This document shows positions 34,476-43,301 of a DNA stretch of 64,000 nt, in pieces. The stretch lies in the NCBI GenBank assembly GCA_017550285.1, contig JAFZPP010000022.1, positions 1-64,000 on the forward strand, in the 5' to 3' direction. This DNA comes from Oscillospiraceae bacterium. Lineage in GTDB: Bacteria; Bacillota; Clostridia; Oscillospirales; Ruminococcaceae. Each line of letters begins with the position of its first letter. Position 1 is the stretch's first letter. The notes under the pieces are model-generated. The model had not been told where the DNA came from. It did no database searches and saw nothing but the letters and a program-made list of their open reading frames with translations. Both the position numbers and the translations under genes were made by a program.

Positions 34476-35605
34476 TAGCGGATGAGCTGATCGGTTCCGA
34501 TGATGCCGATATAGCTTTTGCCGGGGCTGACGGTCAGCTCGGCGCCGGATGCATCATACAGCCGGATCGGATCGGTCTCGGCATTTTTTGTCCATGTAAT
34601 CGGCTGAATGCCGCCGTTTGCTGCATAGAAGCCGGAGCCGCCGCTGAGCGCGACGTCCATGAGGTATTCATCCTCGCGCGTATGGATATCGGTTTGCAGG
34701 ATGATCACATTTTCAAAGGCAAGCTGCGTGCCGGTATGTGCATCGAGATGCGGCGAGCCGGAATGCAGCTTTTTATAGCAGCCTGCGGCTTCGTCATACC
34801 GGAATGTGCTGTAATATGCGCCGGAGAAATTGAGCTGAATCTCGCGCGTCGGCATCTGGGCATCATTCAGCGGAATCTCCTCGTCTGCGAACTGAAAGAG
34901 CGGGCGGCGGTATTCCGGCATAAGATCGGTGCGGACGCCGCGCTTTGTCATGAACTCAGGCAGCAGTGCGCCGCGCAGATAGCCCGTATGCTCAATCGCA
35001 TAGGTTTGCCGGCGCTGCTCATCGCGGAAGAACAGTGCGCCCTCGAGCACGGAACCGTCGAAGCGGTCGATGCCGGTGCGCGTCAGTGTTTCCTTGGCAA
35101 TGGTCTGATCCATGCCCCAGTGACAGTAGACTGCGTCCATGCCGAGGCAGAGGATCGGATAGTAATAGCGGCAGCTCCGGACGGAACAGATATCGGGGAC
35201 TGCCGTATAATCCGCGTAGACCGCCATGAGCCGCGTGATGCCTGCCTCGACGGGCAGCTCGAAAATGACATCTGCATCGGCGATGCCGTATTGCGGCAGT
35301 GCGGCGCGGACATTGTTGACCATGACTGCAACGGGACGCTTGCCGACGGCAGCCGCAGAAAATCCTGCCTGACCGGTCAGCGGATTGCGGTCTGCGGAGA
35401 CAGGCTTTGTCGCTTCGGTTGTTTCCGGTGCAGCGGTAACGGGCGCCGTTGTTTTGGAGGTGACAGGCTTTGTCTGTGCGGCGGCAGATGTTGCAGACGT
35501 AACAGGGGAGGCGACGCTGCCTTCCGGCTCCGTATGCCTGCTGCAACAGCACAGCACCAGCGCCGCTGCAATCAGCAGCGGAATCGGATTTTTACGTTTT
35601 GACAT
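34472..35605 (-). CDS. DUF3048 lipoprotein (YerB-like)
   Basis: The 377-residue protein (counting from the Met at 35605) has a short signal with lipobox-like LCCCS, a long Thr/Ala/Pro linker (about 25-75), then a DUF3048 domain from NPLTGQAGF to the C terminus. B. subtilis YerB is the named relative; its biochemical role is not settled. Other in-frame Met codons at 35614 and upstream are possible, since no strong ribosome site distinguishes them; the chosen start gives the best signal peptide. It converges with the pilus operon. Confidence 0.78.
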   Translation of the reverse strand: MSKRKNPIPLLIAAALVLCCCSRHTEPEGSVASPVTSATSAAAQTKPVTSKTTAPVTAAPETTEATKPVSADRNPLTGQAGFSAAAVGKRPVAVMVNNVRAALPQYGIADADVIFELPVEAGITRLMAVYADYTAVPDICSVRSCRYYYPILCLGMDAVYCHWGMDQTIAKETLTRTGIDRFDGSVLEGALFFRDEQRRQTYAIEHTGYLRGALLPEFMTKRGVRTDLMPEYRRPLFQFADEEIPLNDAQMPTREIQLNFSGAYYSTFRYDEAAGCYKKLHSGSPHLDAHTGTQLAFENVIILQTDIHTREDEYLMDVALSGGSGFYAANGGIQPITWTKNAETDPIRLYDASGAELTVSPGKSYIGIIGTDQLIRY

Positions 35606-35793
35606 GTTTCTCATTCTTTCTTTTGTTCGCGGCGGAATCTCTTTTTTCATATTATAGCACAAACACGCCGGAAATGCAAGCCGTTTTTTGTTTCTGCACC
35701 GTGAAACACTGCATACAATCTTAGTTTTTATTAAGGATGCGTGAAGCCGGATTTCAGGCGCAGCCGTTATAATAATATTATACTTCCGGCGGA

Positions 35794-35822
35794 TTGCGTT
35801 TTGCGCGGAAGTATGCTATAAT
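35794..35822 (+). promoter_or_regulatory. Promoter of the two-component system, flanked by a dyad
   Basis: TTGCGT (35794-35799), 17 bases, TATAAT (35817-35822). A 9-bp inverted repeat, ATACTTCCG (35780-35788) and CGGAAGTAT (35806-35814), brackets the -35 box and could bind the response regulator itself. Confidence 0.65.
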
Positions 35823-35854
35823 AATACAGAATCATAACAAAAGGATGTGAGGTT

Positions 35855-36550
35855 GTGTCGGAAACAATACTGATCGCGGAGGATGACGCCGATATTCAGG
35901 AGATTCTGAAGCTCTATCTTGAAAATGCAGGCTTTCATGTCATCCGCGCCGCCGACGGCAATCAGGCGTTCGAGAAAATCTGCTCAGAGCATCCCGATCT
36001 GGCGCTCGTCGATATCATGATGCCCGGCATGAACGGCTACGAGCTGACAAAGCGCGTCCGTGCCAAAAGCAATATCCCGATCATCATTATCTCTGCCATG
36101 AATGCGGACAGCGATAAAATCCTCGGGCTGGATATCGGTGCCGATGACTACATCACCAAGCCGTTCAATCCGCTGGAGGTCGTCGCGCGCGTCAAATCCA
36201 ATCTCCGCCGCTTTTATCAGCTCGATAACGGTCAGCAGAACGGCGGCGATCTGCTGCGCGTCGGTGCGCTGGCGCTCGATCCGAAGAAGTTTTCCGTCAC
36301 GAAAAACGGCACGGAGATTGCCCTGACGCCGACGGAATTCAAAATCCTGATGATGCTTATGGAGCATCCGGGGCGCGTCTTCACGAAAATGCAGATTTAT
36401 GAGCGCATCAACGGTGAATACTTCGAGAGCGATGATAACACCATGATGGTGCATATTTCAAAGCTGCGCGACAAGATCGGCGATGACAGCAAGAATCCCG
36501 TCTATCTGAAAACCATTCGCGGATTGGGGTATAAAATTGAAGATATTTAA
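35855..36550 (+). CDS. OmpR/PhoB-family response regulator
   Basis: The 231-residue protein has a receiver domain with acidic pocket Asp10/Asp11, phospho-acceptor Asp53 (LALVDIMMPG) and Lys102 (YITKPF), then a winged-helix DNA-binding domain ending VYLKTIRGLGYKIEDI. The start is GTG at 35855 behind AAGGA. The downstream kinase gene overlaps it by 14 bases, so the two form one signalling pair. The signal is unknown. The neighbouring secreted and surface genes make a cell-envelope regulon plausible. Confidence 0.93.
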   Translation: MSETILIAEDDADIQEILKLYLENAGFHVIRAADGNQAFEKICSEHPDLALVDIMMPGMNGYELTKRVRAKSNIPIIIISAMNADSDKILGLDIGADDYITKPFNPLEVVARVKSNLRRFYQLDNGQQNGGDLLRVGALALDPKKFSVTKNGTEIALTPTEFKILMMLMEHPGRVFTKMQIYERINGEYFESDDNTMMVHISKLRDKIGDDSKNPVYLKTIRGLGYKIEDI

Positions 36551-37748
36551 GAAAAGACGCATGAGCAGCCTCAACCGCTATATTATTCTCAATATGCTGG
36601 CTGCTTTTATCCTGAGCGGCTGTATGCTGGTTTTCAGTCTGGTATACGGCGTGACCAAGGCGGAAAAGCCGCTTTACGATGCGTTTTATGCAAGGTATCC
36701 GGAATATGAATATCTGACGGAGGAAGAGTACGAGGAGTTTACAAAAGCATGGAGCACATTTCAGGAGGATATGTCGCCCGGATGGGAAAAGAAAGCAACG
36801 GTGACACTGATTGCTTATTTGCTGATCGGCGGCTTCGGCGGTACATTGCTGATCATGTGGGCATTTGTGTTCAAGATTCGCCGCAGGATCGTCCGTGAGC
36901 TGAACAGCTTTGATGCCGCACTCGGCACGATCCCTGAGATTTCCGGCGGCAATCCGGATGCAATCTCGGAGATTCATTCCGGCATCCGCGAATTCGATCA
37001 GATCTGCCTGCGGTTCAATCAGATTTCCAACCGCCTCAAGCAGAGTGAGACGGAGCGGCAGAAGCTCGAAGTGCAGCAGCGCAAAATGATCGCCGATATT
37101 TCGCATGACCTGAAAACGCCGATTACGGTGATTCAGGGCTATTCCAAGGCGGTGCGCGACAATGTTGCGGACGATGAGACCAAGGAGAAATATCTCGATG
37201 CGATCTGCCGCAAATCCGAAATGGTGACGGAGCTGATCAATACCTTCCATGAATACAGCAAGCTGAATCATCCGGATTACAGCCTGCATCCGGCAGAAGG
37301 CGACCTCTGCGAATTCCTGCGGGAGCATCTCGCACTCCGGTATCATGATCTGGAGCTTGCGGGATTCAGCATAGACGTTGACATTCCCGATCAGCCGATC
37401 TTATACAGCTTTGACAGGCAGCAGTTTATCCGCGTGCTCGAAAATCTGATGAGCAACTGCTTCCGCTATAATGAACCCGGTACAGTACTGTTTGCGCAGC
37501 TCTTTGAAACAGAGGATAAAATTGTCATCCGGCTCGGTGACAACGGTACAGGGATTCCGGAAGCGATGCGCGACAGAATTTTTGAGCCGTTTGTCGTCGG
37601 ATCGGAATCGCGCACGAACAGCCGCGGCTCCGGTCTGGGACTTGCAATCTGCAAGCGGATTGTCGAGGCGCATCAGGGTACCATTGAGCTGATCCGCGAT
37701 CCGGAGGGGATTCACAATACACTCTATGAAATCAGTTTCCCAAAATAA
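36537..37748 (+). CDS. Membrane sensor histidine kinase
   Basis: The 403-residue protein has two membrane helices (about 16-38 and 90-112) bracketing a short, acidic extracytoplasmic loop of about 50 residues (EYEYLTEEEYEEF). A HAMP-like region, a dimerisation helix with phospho-accepting His190 (IADISHDLKTPITVI) and a HATPase domain with GDNGTGIP and RGSGLGLAICKRIV follow. The start shown is a TTG at 36537; an ATG at 36561 (MSSLNRY) is an equally plausible start. It is cotranscribed with the response regulator. Confidence 0.92.
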   Translation: MKIFKKRRMSSLNRYIILNMLAAFILSGCMLVFSLVYGVTKAEKPLYDAFYARYPEYEYLTEEEYEEFTKAWSTFQEDMSPGWEKKATVTLIAYLLIGGFGGTLLIMWAFVFKIRRRIVRELNSFDAALGTIPEISGGNPDAISEIHSGIREFDQICLRFNQISNRLKQSETERQKLEVQQRKMIADISHDLKTPITVIQGYSKAVRDNVADDETKEKYLDAICRKSEMVTELINTFHEYSKLNHPDYSLHPAEGDLCEFLREHLALRYHDLELAGFSIDVDIPDQPILYSFDRQQFIRVLENLMSNCFRYNEPGTVLFAQLFETEDKIVIRLGDNGTGIPEAMRDRIFEPFVVGSESRTNSRGSGLGLAICKRIVEAHQGTIELIRDPEGIHNTLYEISFPK

Positions 37749-37764
37749 CAACCGCATAAATTGT

Positions 37765-37803
37765 GCAGCGCGCTGAGAAAATCTCTCGGGGCGCTGCTTT
37801 TTT
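37765..37803 (+). terminator. Terminator of the two-component operon
   Basis: GCAGCGC (37765-37771) pairs with GCGCTGC (37791-37797), with an internal TGAGA/TCTC stem, followed by TTTTTT. Confidence 0.8.
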
Positions 37804-37810
37804 CAGATAA

Positions 37811-37854
37811 GGAAAAATCCCTCCCCGTCGTGCGAACCGGCACATCGGGGAGGG
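37811..37854 (-). terminator. Terminator of the Pro/Glu-rich secreted protein gene
   Basis: CCCTCCCCG (37819-37827) pairs with CGGGGAGGG (37846-37854), with an inner GTGC/GCAC stem. On the minus strand it is followed by ATTTTTCC, about 95 bases past the stop codon. Confidence 0.72.
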
Positions 37855-37950
37855 CGCAAAATCATTCAACAGCCAATAAAGGGAAATTAATCGTGGGGGT
37901 GAGAACGGATTGCTCTGCCGGTGTGGGAGACCGGCGAAGCATCAAATTCA

Positions 37951-38769
37951 TTACTGAGCGTCAGATGCCTCAGCAACGGTGGTGGTAGCGGTCTCAGCTT
38001 CTGCCTCAGCAGGAGCCTCGGTCTTCTCAGCCTTCGGAGCCTCGTGGAGATGCGGCTTCGGCGGCTCGACTTCCGGCTTCTCCGGAGCGACAGGCGGCTG
38101 CGGCTTTTCAGCCTCATCCTTCTCAATCGGCTTCGGCGGCTCAATTTCCGGCTTCTCCGGTGCAACAGGCGGCTGCGGCTTTTCAGCGTCGTCCTTTTCA
38201 ACCGGCTTCGGCGGCTCGGGCTTCTCGATCTCAGCGTCATCCTTCTCAACAGGCTTCGGCGGCTCAACTTCCGGCTTTGCCGGCTTCTCGAGGTCCTTCT
38301 TCAGACCGCCCTTGCAGAACTCAAACCAGCTTGCCTTTGCATCTGCATCCTTGAAATCATCCTTCTCGAAATCGAAGGACTTGCCGATCATATCAACGAT
38401 CTCGTGCTTGCCGACCGGCTTTTCCGGCTTAGCAGGCTTCTCAGCCTCTTCTGCCTCAGCCTCTTCAGCCTCGGCTGCCTCTGCCTCTTCTTCCGGCTTC
38501 GGCGGCTCAACTTCCGGCTTCTCCGGCTTAGCAGGCTTCTCAGCCTCTTCTGCCGTTGCCTCTTCCTCAGCCTTCTCCTCTGCTTCAGCAGCAGGAGCCT
38601 CAGCTTCTTCCTCCTTGGTCTCGTCAGCTTCCTGAGAGATCACGGTCTCAGTTGCCGGTGCCTGATCATTCTTCTCAGCAAGATTTGCTGCGAATGCGGT
38701 TACGCCGGTTGCTGCGGACAGCACGGAAAGCGCTGCGATTGCAGAAATGATACGCTTGTTTGCTTTCAT
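37951..38769 (-). CDS. Secreted Pro/Glu/Lys-rich repeat protein of unknown function
   Basis: The 272-residue protein has a Sec signal peptide (1-28) followed by a very acidic Glu/Ala segment, several copies of EKPEVEPPKP-type repeats, a short folded-looking island in the middle (GKHEIVDMIGKSFDFEKDDF, about 121-140, then a WFEFCKGG stretch), more PPKPVEKDDAEKP repeats and an Ala/Thr tail. There is no sorting signal, dockerin or lipobox. The Pro-Lys spacing is typical of wall-spanning or rod-like linkers. AAAAGGAG precedes ATG 38769. No family is recognised. Confidence 0.7.
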   Translation of the reverse strand: MKANKRIISAIAALSVLSAATGVTAFAANLAEKNDQAPATETVISQEADETKEEEAEAPAAEAEEKAEEEATAEEAEKPAKPEKPEVEPPKPEEEAEAAEAEEAEAEEAEKPAKPEKPVGKHEIVDMIGKSFDFEKDDFKDADAKASWFEFCKGGLKKDLEKPAKPEVEPPKPVEKDDAEIEKPEPPKPVEKDDAEKPQPPVAPEKPEIEPPKPIEKDEAEKPQPPVAPEKPEVEPPKPHLHEAPKAEKTEAPAEAEAETATTTVAEASDAQ

Positions 38770-39145
38770 GGTTTGATACTCCTTTTTTCATTTGATTGCT
38801 TCGGATGATACCGGAGCGAAAAGCGTTTTTTGCTTTCTGTCTACAGGATACGAAACGGGGATCGGAAAAAAGGGGTCATTTCAAAAATTTTTTTGAAAAT
38901 TTTTCTGCGGATTGTATTTTCCGCCTGATTCCTGCATAATCGGCGCATAAAATTATTTGCGCCGCATGCTGATTCTCAAAATACGGTGTTTTCGCAATCC
39001 CGCAGAGCGCGAAATCCCCCATGCGTGCAAAACGCCTGCGGGCTTGGGCGTTTGTAAGAGAAGCGCCCATTCCGTAACAGCATCCGTGCAGCGGATTCTT
39101 TTTTATAAAATCCCCGATTATCCGCTCCCCATTTTGTGCGCTGCC
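38770..39145. other. Noncoding gap with several stem-loops
   Basis: This gap between the secreted repeat protein and dus has no convincing gene. It holds an AT palindrome (TTTCAAAAA with TTTTTGAAA, 38879-38898), a CGGCGCA/TGCGCCG hairpin (38941-38947 with 38958-38964), AAACGCC/GGCGTTT arms (about 39029-39053) and an ATCCG/CGGAT hairpin before TTCTTTTTT (about 39083-39104). The last could be a weak terminator. The segment resembles a dispersed structured element more than a promoter region. Reading frames through it on the minus strand have no ribosome site. Confidence 0.4.
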
Positions 39146-39174
39146 TTGACAATTCCACTGAATCATGCTATACT
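39146..39174 (+). promoter_or_regulatory. Promoter of the dus-LRR-aldo/keto reductase operon
   Basis: TTGACA (39146-39151), 17 bases, TATACT (39169-39174). The dus ATG is 85 bases downstream. Confidence 0.82.
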
Positions 39175-39259
39175 GAAACTGCCTGAAAAATACGCAGATG
39201 AAACAAAAAAATGCTGCTGTGCTGCTTGTGCCGGTGCCGCAGACGGATGAGGACGGAAT

Positions 39260-40255
39260 ATGGGAAAATTCAGCGAATGCTATCTGAAAAAGCTCCGGAT
39301 CGGAAGTATCCTGACAGATTCCAATGTGTTTATGGCGCCGCTTGCGGGATACACCTGCTATCCGTTCCGGCTGATGTGCAGAAAGCTCGGCGCCGGTCTT
39401 GCATTTACGGAAATGGTCAGCGCGAACGGACTGAAATACAATGACAAGGCGACCGCAAAGCTGCTCTATACAACCGAAGCGGAAACCCCGAAGGCGGTGC
39501 AGCTGCTCGGAAATGTCCCTTCCGCATTTGAAGCTGCCGCAAGAGGCGCATATACGGCAGATTATGATATCATTGACATCAATATGGGATGTCCCGTGCC
39601 GAATATCATCAAGAACGGGGAGGGCTGCGCGCTGACCGGAAATCTGCCGCTGGCATCCCGCATCATAGAGGCGTGTAAGCGCAGCGGCAAGATCGTGACG
39701 GTCAAATTCCGTCCCGGTATGCATCCCAAGCAGATTGTTGTATCAGAATTTGCGAAAATGTGTGAGGATTCCGGCGCGGACCTGATTACCGTGCACGGCA
39801 GAACCAGAAATATGATGTATGACGGCGAGCCGGTCTATGGATATATTGCGGCTGCAAAGCAGGCGGTTCGTATTCCGGTCATTGCAAACGGCGGCATTGC
39901 GTCCGAGGCGGATGCGGTCAGGATGATCGAGAAAACCGGTGCGGACGGCGTGATGATTGCGCGGTACGGCATGGAGAATCCGCTGATTTTTGCGCAGCTG
40001 ACCGGCAGACAGACGGCGGAAACAAAGCTGTCTCTGATTCTGGAGCAGACCGATCTTGCGGCGTCCTGCTTTGATGAGCTTGCCGCAATGGACTATATCA
40101 AAAAGCTGGCTTCCTATTTCATGAAGAAGCTGCCGGGAACGAAAGCCTACAGACCGGCGCTTCACGGCTGCGGAAATATACAGCAGCTGCGGGATATACT
40201 CAGCAGGATTTTCGGAGAAACGGAGAATGAACATGCCGGAAGAATATCAAATTGA
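39260..40255 (+). CDS. dus: tRNA-dihydrouridine synthase
   Basis: Dus reduces specific uridines of tRNA to dihydrouridine using FMN and NADPH. The 331-residue TIM-barrel protein has FMAPLAGYTCYPFR, catalytic Cys111 in INMGCPVPNIIKNGEG, VTVKFRPGM with a base-binding Lys, TVHGRTRNMMYDG, and IPVIANGG. The length is normal. The gene ends 29 bases inside the LRR protein gene, so translation is coupled. Which tRNA position it modifies cannot be told from the sequence. Confidence 0.92.
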   Translation: MGKFSECYLKKLRIGSILTDSNVFMAPLAGYTCYPFRLMCRKLGAGLAFTEMVSANGLKYNDKATAKLLYTTEAETPKAVQLLGNVPSAFEAAARGAYTADYDIIDINMGCPVPNIIKNGEGCALTGNLPLASRIIEACKRSGKIVTVKFRPGMHPKQIVVSEFAKMCEDSGADLITVHGRTRNMMYDGEPVYGYIAAAKQAVRIPVIANGGIASEADAVRMIEKTGADGVMIARYGMENPLIFAQLTGRQTAETKLSLILEQTDLAASCFDELAAMDYIKKLASYFMKKLPGTKAYRPALHGCGNIQQLRDILSRIFGETENEHAGRISN

Positions 40256-43200
40256 AAACGGCATCCTGACCGGATACAGCGGCGATGCACACAGTCTTGT
40301 GATCCCCGAAGGCGTCCGCGTGATCGGCAGCGCGGTATTCAAGGGCATGGCGTGGATTACGGATGTGACACTGCCGGAGGGATTGACGGAGATCGGCGAC
40401 AATGCATTCAAGGGATGCAGGCAGCTTGCACAGATCAATTTTCCGGCGGGGCTGAAACGCATCGGCAATTTTGCATTTCACAGATGTCATGCGCTTACGT
40501 CCGCACTGCTGCCGGATTCGGTCACGGCGCTCGGGACGGGTGTATTTCTCTATTGCGACAACCTGAAAACGGTTCGTGCGTGCAGCGTCAGACGCATCGA
40601 AAAGCAGACCTTTGCAAATAATACGCAGCTCTGCGCCCTGATGCTCAGCAGTGAACTGGACTGCTCGAATCTGAAGGATGATATTTTTACCGGCTGCATC
40701 CGGATCAAAGAGATCAGCCTCTCTGACGGGACGCAGTTCCATGCAGATAATCTGATAGATGTATTCGGTTCGGAGCAGCATGTGCATCCGGTTGTCCGCG
40801 CGATTGCCGAAAGTGTTTATCAGTCGCTGGAGATTGAAAACGGCGTACTGTATAAGCTGCATGTCGATCTCAAGGCATTTGAACTGCCGGAGGGGATTAC
40901 CTGTATTGAAAAGGGCTGCTTTTTTGATAAACGGGGCATCGTGTCGATTCGCTTTCCGGAAAGCCTTTCGCGGATTCGGACCAATGCATTCGGCAACTGC
41001 ATCAATTTGCAGCAGATCACTCTGCGGCATGAGAATGTCGTGATCGACGACGGTGCGTTCAGAGGATGCAGCAGCCTGAAAACGGTCATCATCGGCAGCA
41101 CGGAATACCGGCTCGGCGGCATCAATTATGCGGAGGATACGCCGTATCTCATCCGCAGAATCAACGAGCAGGTCATGTCCGATTTTTATATCAGCGGCAA
41201 AATCCTGATGTCCTACAGCGGAAAGGAAAACCGCGTGACGGTGCCGGAGGGCGTGGAGATCATCGGCGAAGGCTGCTTTGCGGGGAATGACAGGATTGAC
41301 CGTGTCATCCTGCCGGATACGGTGCGCGAGATTCATGAAAACGCATTCCGGAACTGTACCTCGATGCAGTCGGCAGTGCTGTCGGAATGTCTGCGGCGGA
41401 TATGCAGCGGCGCATTTGAAAACTGCAAAAAGCTGATTCGCTTCAATGTTCCGGAAAGTCTGGCGGAGGTCGGATTTGCTGCATTCCGCGGCTGCAAATG
41501 TCTGGAGCTGACGCAGTTTGAAACGGGCACGCCTGCGGCTGTGCGTGAGCCGGAGCGTTCTTACGGCGCGGATGATATTGCGGCATACAGCTTCTGCGAT
41601 GATGAAACCGTGACGGAACTGGTGCTGGAAAAGCCTGCTGTCATCGGCAAATATGCTTTTTCAGGCTGTCCTTCTCTGCAATCGGTTGTGATCTGCAATC
41701 CGGACTGTACGGTCGAACAGTATGCCTTTGAAAAATGCCCCTCGCTTCGGCGCATCCGCGTGCTTGCCGGAACAATCGAAAGGGGCGCATTCTCCTTCTG
41801 CCGGAATCTGGAATATGCAGAGATCAGCGGCATATCCGCGCTCGGGGATGAGGTGTTCGCGGGCTGCGCGTCCCTGAAAACAGTGCAGATTTCGGAGACG
41901 GTTTCGGCGCTCGGCAGACGCTGCTTTGATGAATGCACGGCGCTGGAGGCGTTTGATTTCTCGTCCGTGCGGCGCATCGGGGCGCGGGCATTTGAACGCT
42001 GCGACAGCCTGACCGAAGTGACGCTGACAGGCGCTGCCGTCGGCTGGCATGCATTTGCGGACTGTGCATCCCTGCGGAGAATCATTCTCGATTCGGAAAC
42101 GGATTTGCAGAGCGGTGCATTTTCCGGCTGTACCTGCGCGGAGACTGTTGTGCTGGACGGAACAGAATACCCGTTCTCCCGCTTTGCGCAGAGCAGAAAT
42201 ACGGCGGATAATCCGTATCCTGTCCGCGTGCAGGAGGTCATCGGCAGCGTGTATGCCTGCTTTGCGGTCAATATGCAGAACGGCATCGAAGCATACAGAG
42301 GCGATGCTGTCTGCGTGCGCATTCCGGATGATATTGTATCGGCGGAGGATGAAGCGTTCCGCGATCATCTGCGCGTGACGGAGATTCGCTTCCCCGCCTG
42401 CTTCCGATACAGCGGAAAGCTGACCTTTGCAGGCACAGGCTGGCTGGAAAAACGGCGGAAGGAAGTGCCTTATAATATTGTCAACGGTCTGCTGATCGAC
42501 GCTTATGCCTGCGGCGAAACAGCCGAAATACCGGAAGAAACAGTCCGCATTTGCAGCTGGGCGTTTGCCGGAAATACGGCGCTCAGAAAGCTGATTCTGA
42601 AAAAGGAACGTGTTGCGATTGATGCGTTTGCGTTCCGGAACTGTATCAATCTGAAAACAATTCAGTCTCCGGACGGCAATATTTATACGCTCGAACGGTT
42701 CAGCGATGTGACCGAAAAGGCATATCCGGAGCTTGTCCGGCGCATCTTTGCCGAGTGCATCAACTGCTTCAAGCTGAATGCAGACGGTGTACTGGAGGAG
42801 AGCACCGGCAATATCAGAGAGCTGGTGTTTCCGGACGGCATCAAGGCAATCGGCGCGCAGGTATATATGGACTGCAATCTGCTGGAATGCATTGTTCTTG
42901 CGCCGGAAACCGGACGCATCGGAAAATCCGCCTTCAAAAACAGCAAGTGGCTGCGCAGCGTACAGCATGCAGGCGGTGTAGCGGAAATCGAAGCGCAGGC
43001 ATTCAGCGGATGCAGGAGCCTTGCGTCCATTGATCTCTCCGATGCGCTGGTATCGCTTGGCAAACGGGCGTTTGAGCATTGCTGCGCGCTGCAAGAGATT
43101 CATATTTCGGAGCATCTGACCGTGATTCCGGAGCGCGCGTTTTTCCGCTGCAAAAGTCTGCGGAAGGTTGTGATACCGGCTTCGGTCGAGCGGATCGAAT

Positions 43201-43301
43201 CGCAGGCATTTGCATTTTGCAGCGGACTGTCGGAGGTTGTGCTCTGCAATCCGGAGACACAGATTGCGGATGATGCGTTTGCGTGGTGTGAAAGCCTATG
43301 A
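40227..43301 (+). CDS. Large cytoplasmic BspA-like leucine-rich repeat protein
   Basis: The 1024-residue protein is built almost entirely of BspA/LRR_5 repeats (core I-xx-xAFxxC-xx-L), about 35 copies in several blocks. The blocks are separated by short non-repeat linkers that share a YPVRVQEVIGSVYACF / YPELVRRIFAECINCF pattern, so the protein looks like a repeated super-module of repeats plus linker. There is no signal peptide, lipobox or membrane segment, which is unusual because BspA-like proteins are normally surface exposed. Start codons at 40227 or 40233 are both possible. It overlaps dus (29 bases) and the aldo/keto reductase gene (ATGA). Confidence 0.82.
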   Translation: MNMPEEYQIENGILTGYSGDAHSLVIPEGVRVIGSAVFKGMAWITDVTLPEGLTEIGDNAFKGCRQLAQINFPAGLKRIGNFAFHRCHALTSALLPDSVTALGTGVFLYCDNLKTVRACSVRRIEKQTFANNTQLCALMLSSELDCSNLKDDIFTGCIRIKEISLSDGTQFHADNLIDVFGSEQHVHPVVRAIAESVYQSLEIENGVLYKLHVDLKAFELPEGITCIEKGCFFDKRGIVSIRFPESLSRIRTNAFGNCINLQQITLRHENVVIDDGAFRGCSSLKTVIIGSTEYRLGGINYAEDTPYLIRRINEQVMSDFYISGKILMSYSGKENRVTVPEGVEIIGEGCFAGNDRIDRVILPDTVREIHENAFRNCTSMQSAVLSECLRRICSGAFENCKKLIRFNVPESLAEVGFAAFRGCKCLELTQFETGTPAAVREPERSYGADDIAAYSFCDDETVTELVLEKPAVIGKYAFSGCPSLQSVVICNPDCTVEQYAFEKCPSLRRIRVLAGTIERGAFSFCRNLEYAEISGISALGDEVFAGCASLKTVQISETVSALGRRCFDECTALEAFDFSSVRRIGARAFERCDSLTEVTLTGAAVGWHAFADCASLRRIILDSETDLQSGAFSGCTCAETVVLDGTEYPFSRFAQSRNTADNPYPVRVQEVIGSVYACFAVNMQNGIEAYRGDAVCVRIPDDIVSAEDEAFRDHLRVTEIRFPACFRYSGKLTFAGTGWLEKRRKEVPYNIVNGLLIDAYACGETAEIPEETVRICSWAFAGNTALRKLILKKERVAIDAFAFRNCINLKTIQSPDGNIYTLERFSDVTEKAYPELVRRIFAECINCFKLNADGVLEESTGNIRELVFPDGIKAIGAQVYMDCNLLECIVLAPETGRIGKSAFKNSKWLRSVQHAGGVAEIEAQAFSGCRSLASIDLSDALVSLGKRAFEHCCALQEIHISEHLTVIPERAFFRCKSLRKVVIPASVERIESQAFAFCSGLSEVVLCNPETQIADDAFAWCESL

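Noticed and set aside
37979-38635. Ser/Gly-rich + strand frame opposite the secreted repeat protein
   Set aside because: It is the complement of EKP/PPKP repeats; the minus frame has a signal peptide, ribosome site and terminator.
38876-39724. 282-codon minus-strand frame over the gap and the start of dus
   Set aside because: It overlaps the dus catalytic region, lacks a ribosome site, and its non-overlapping part lies in the stem-loop gap.
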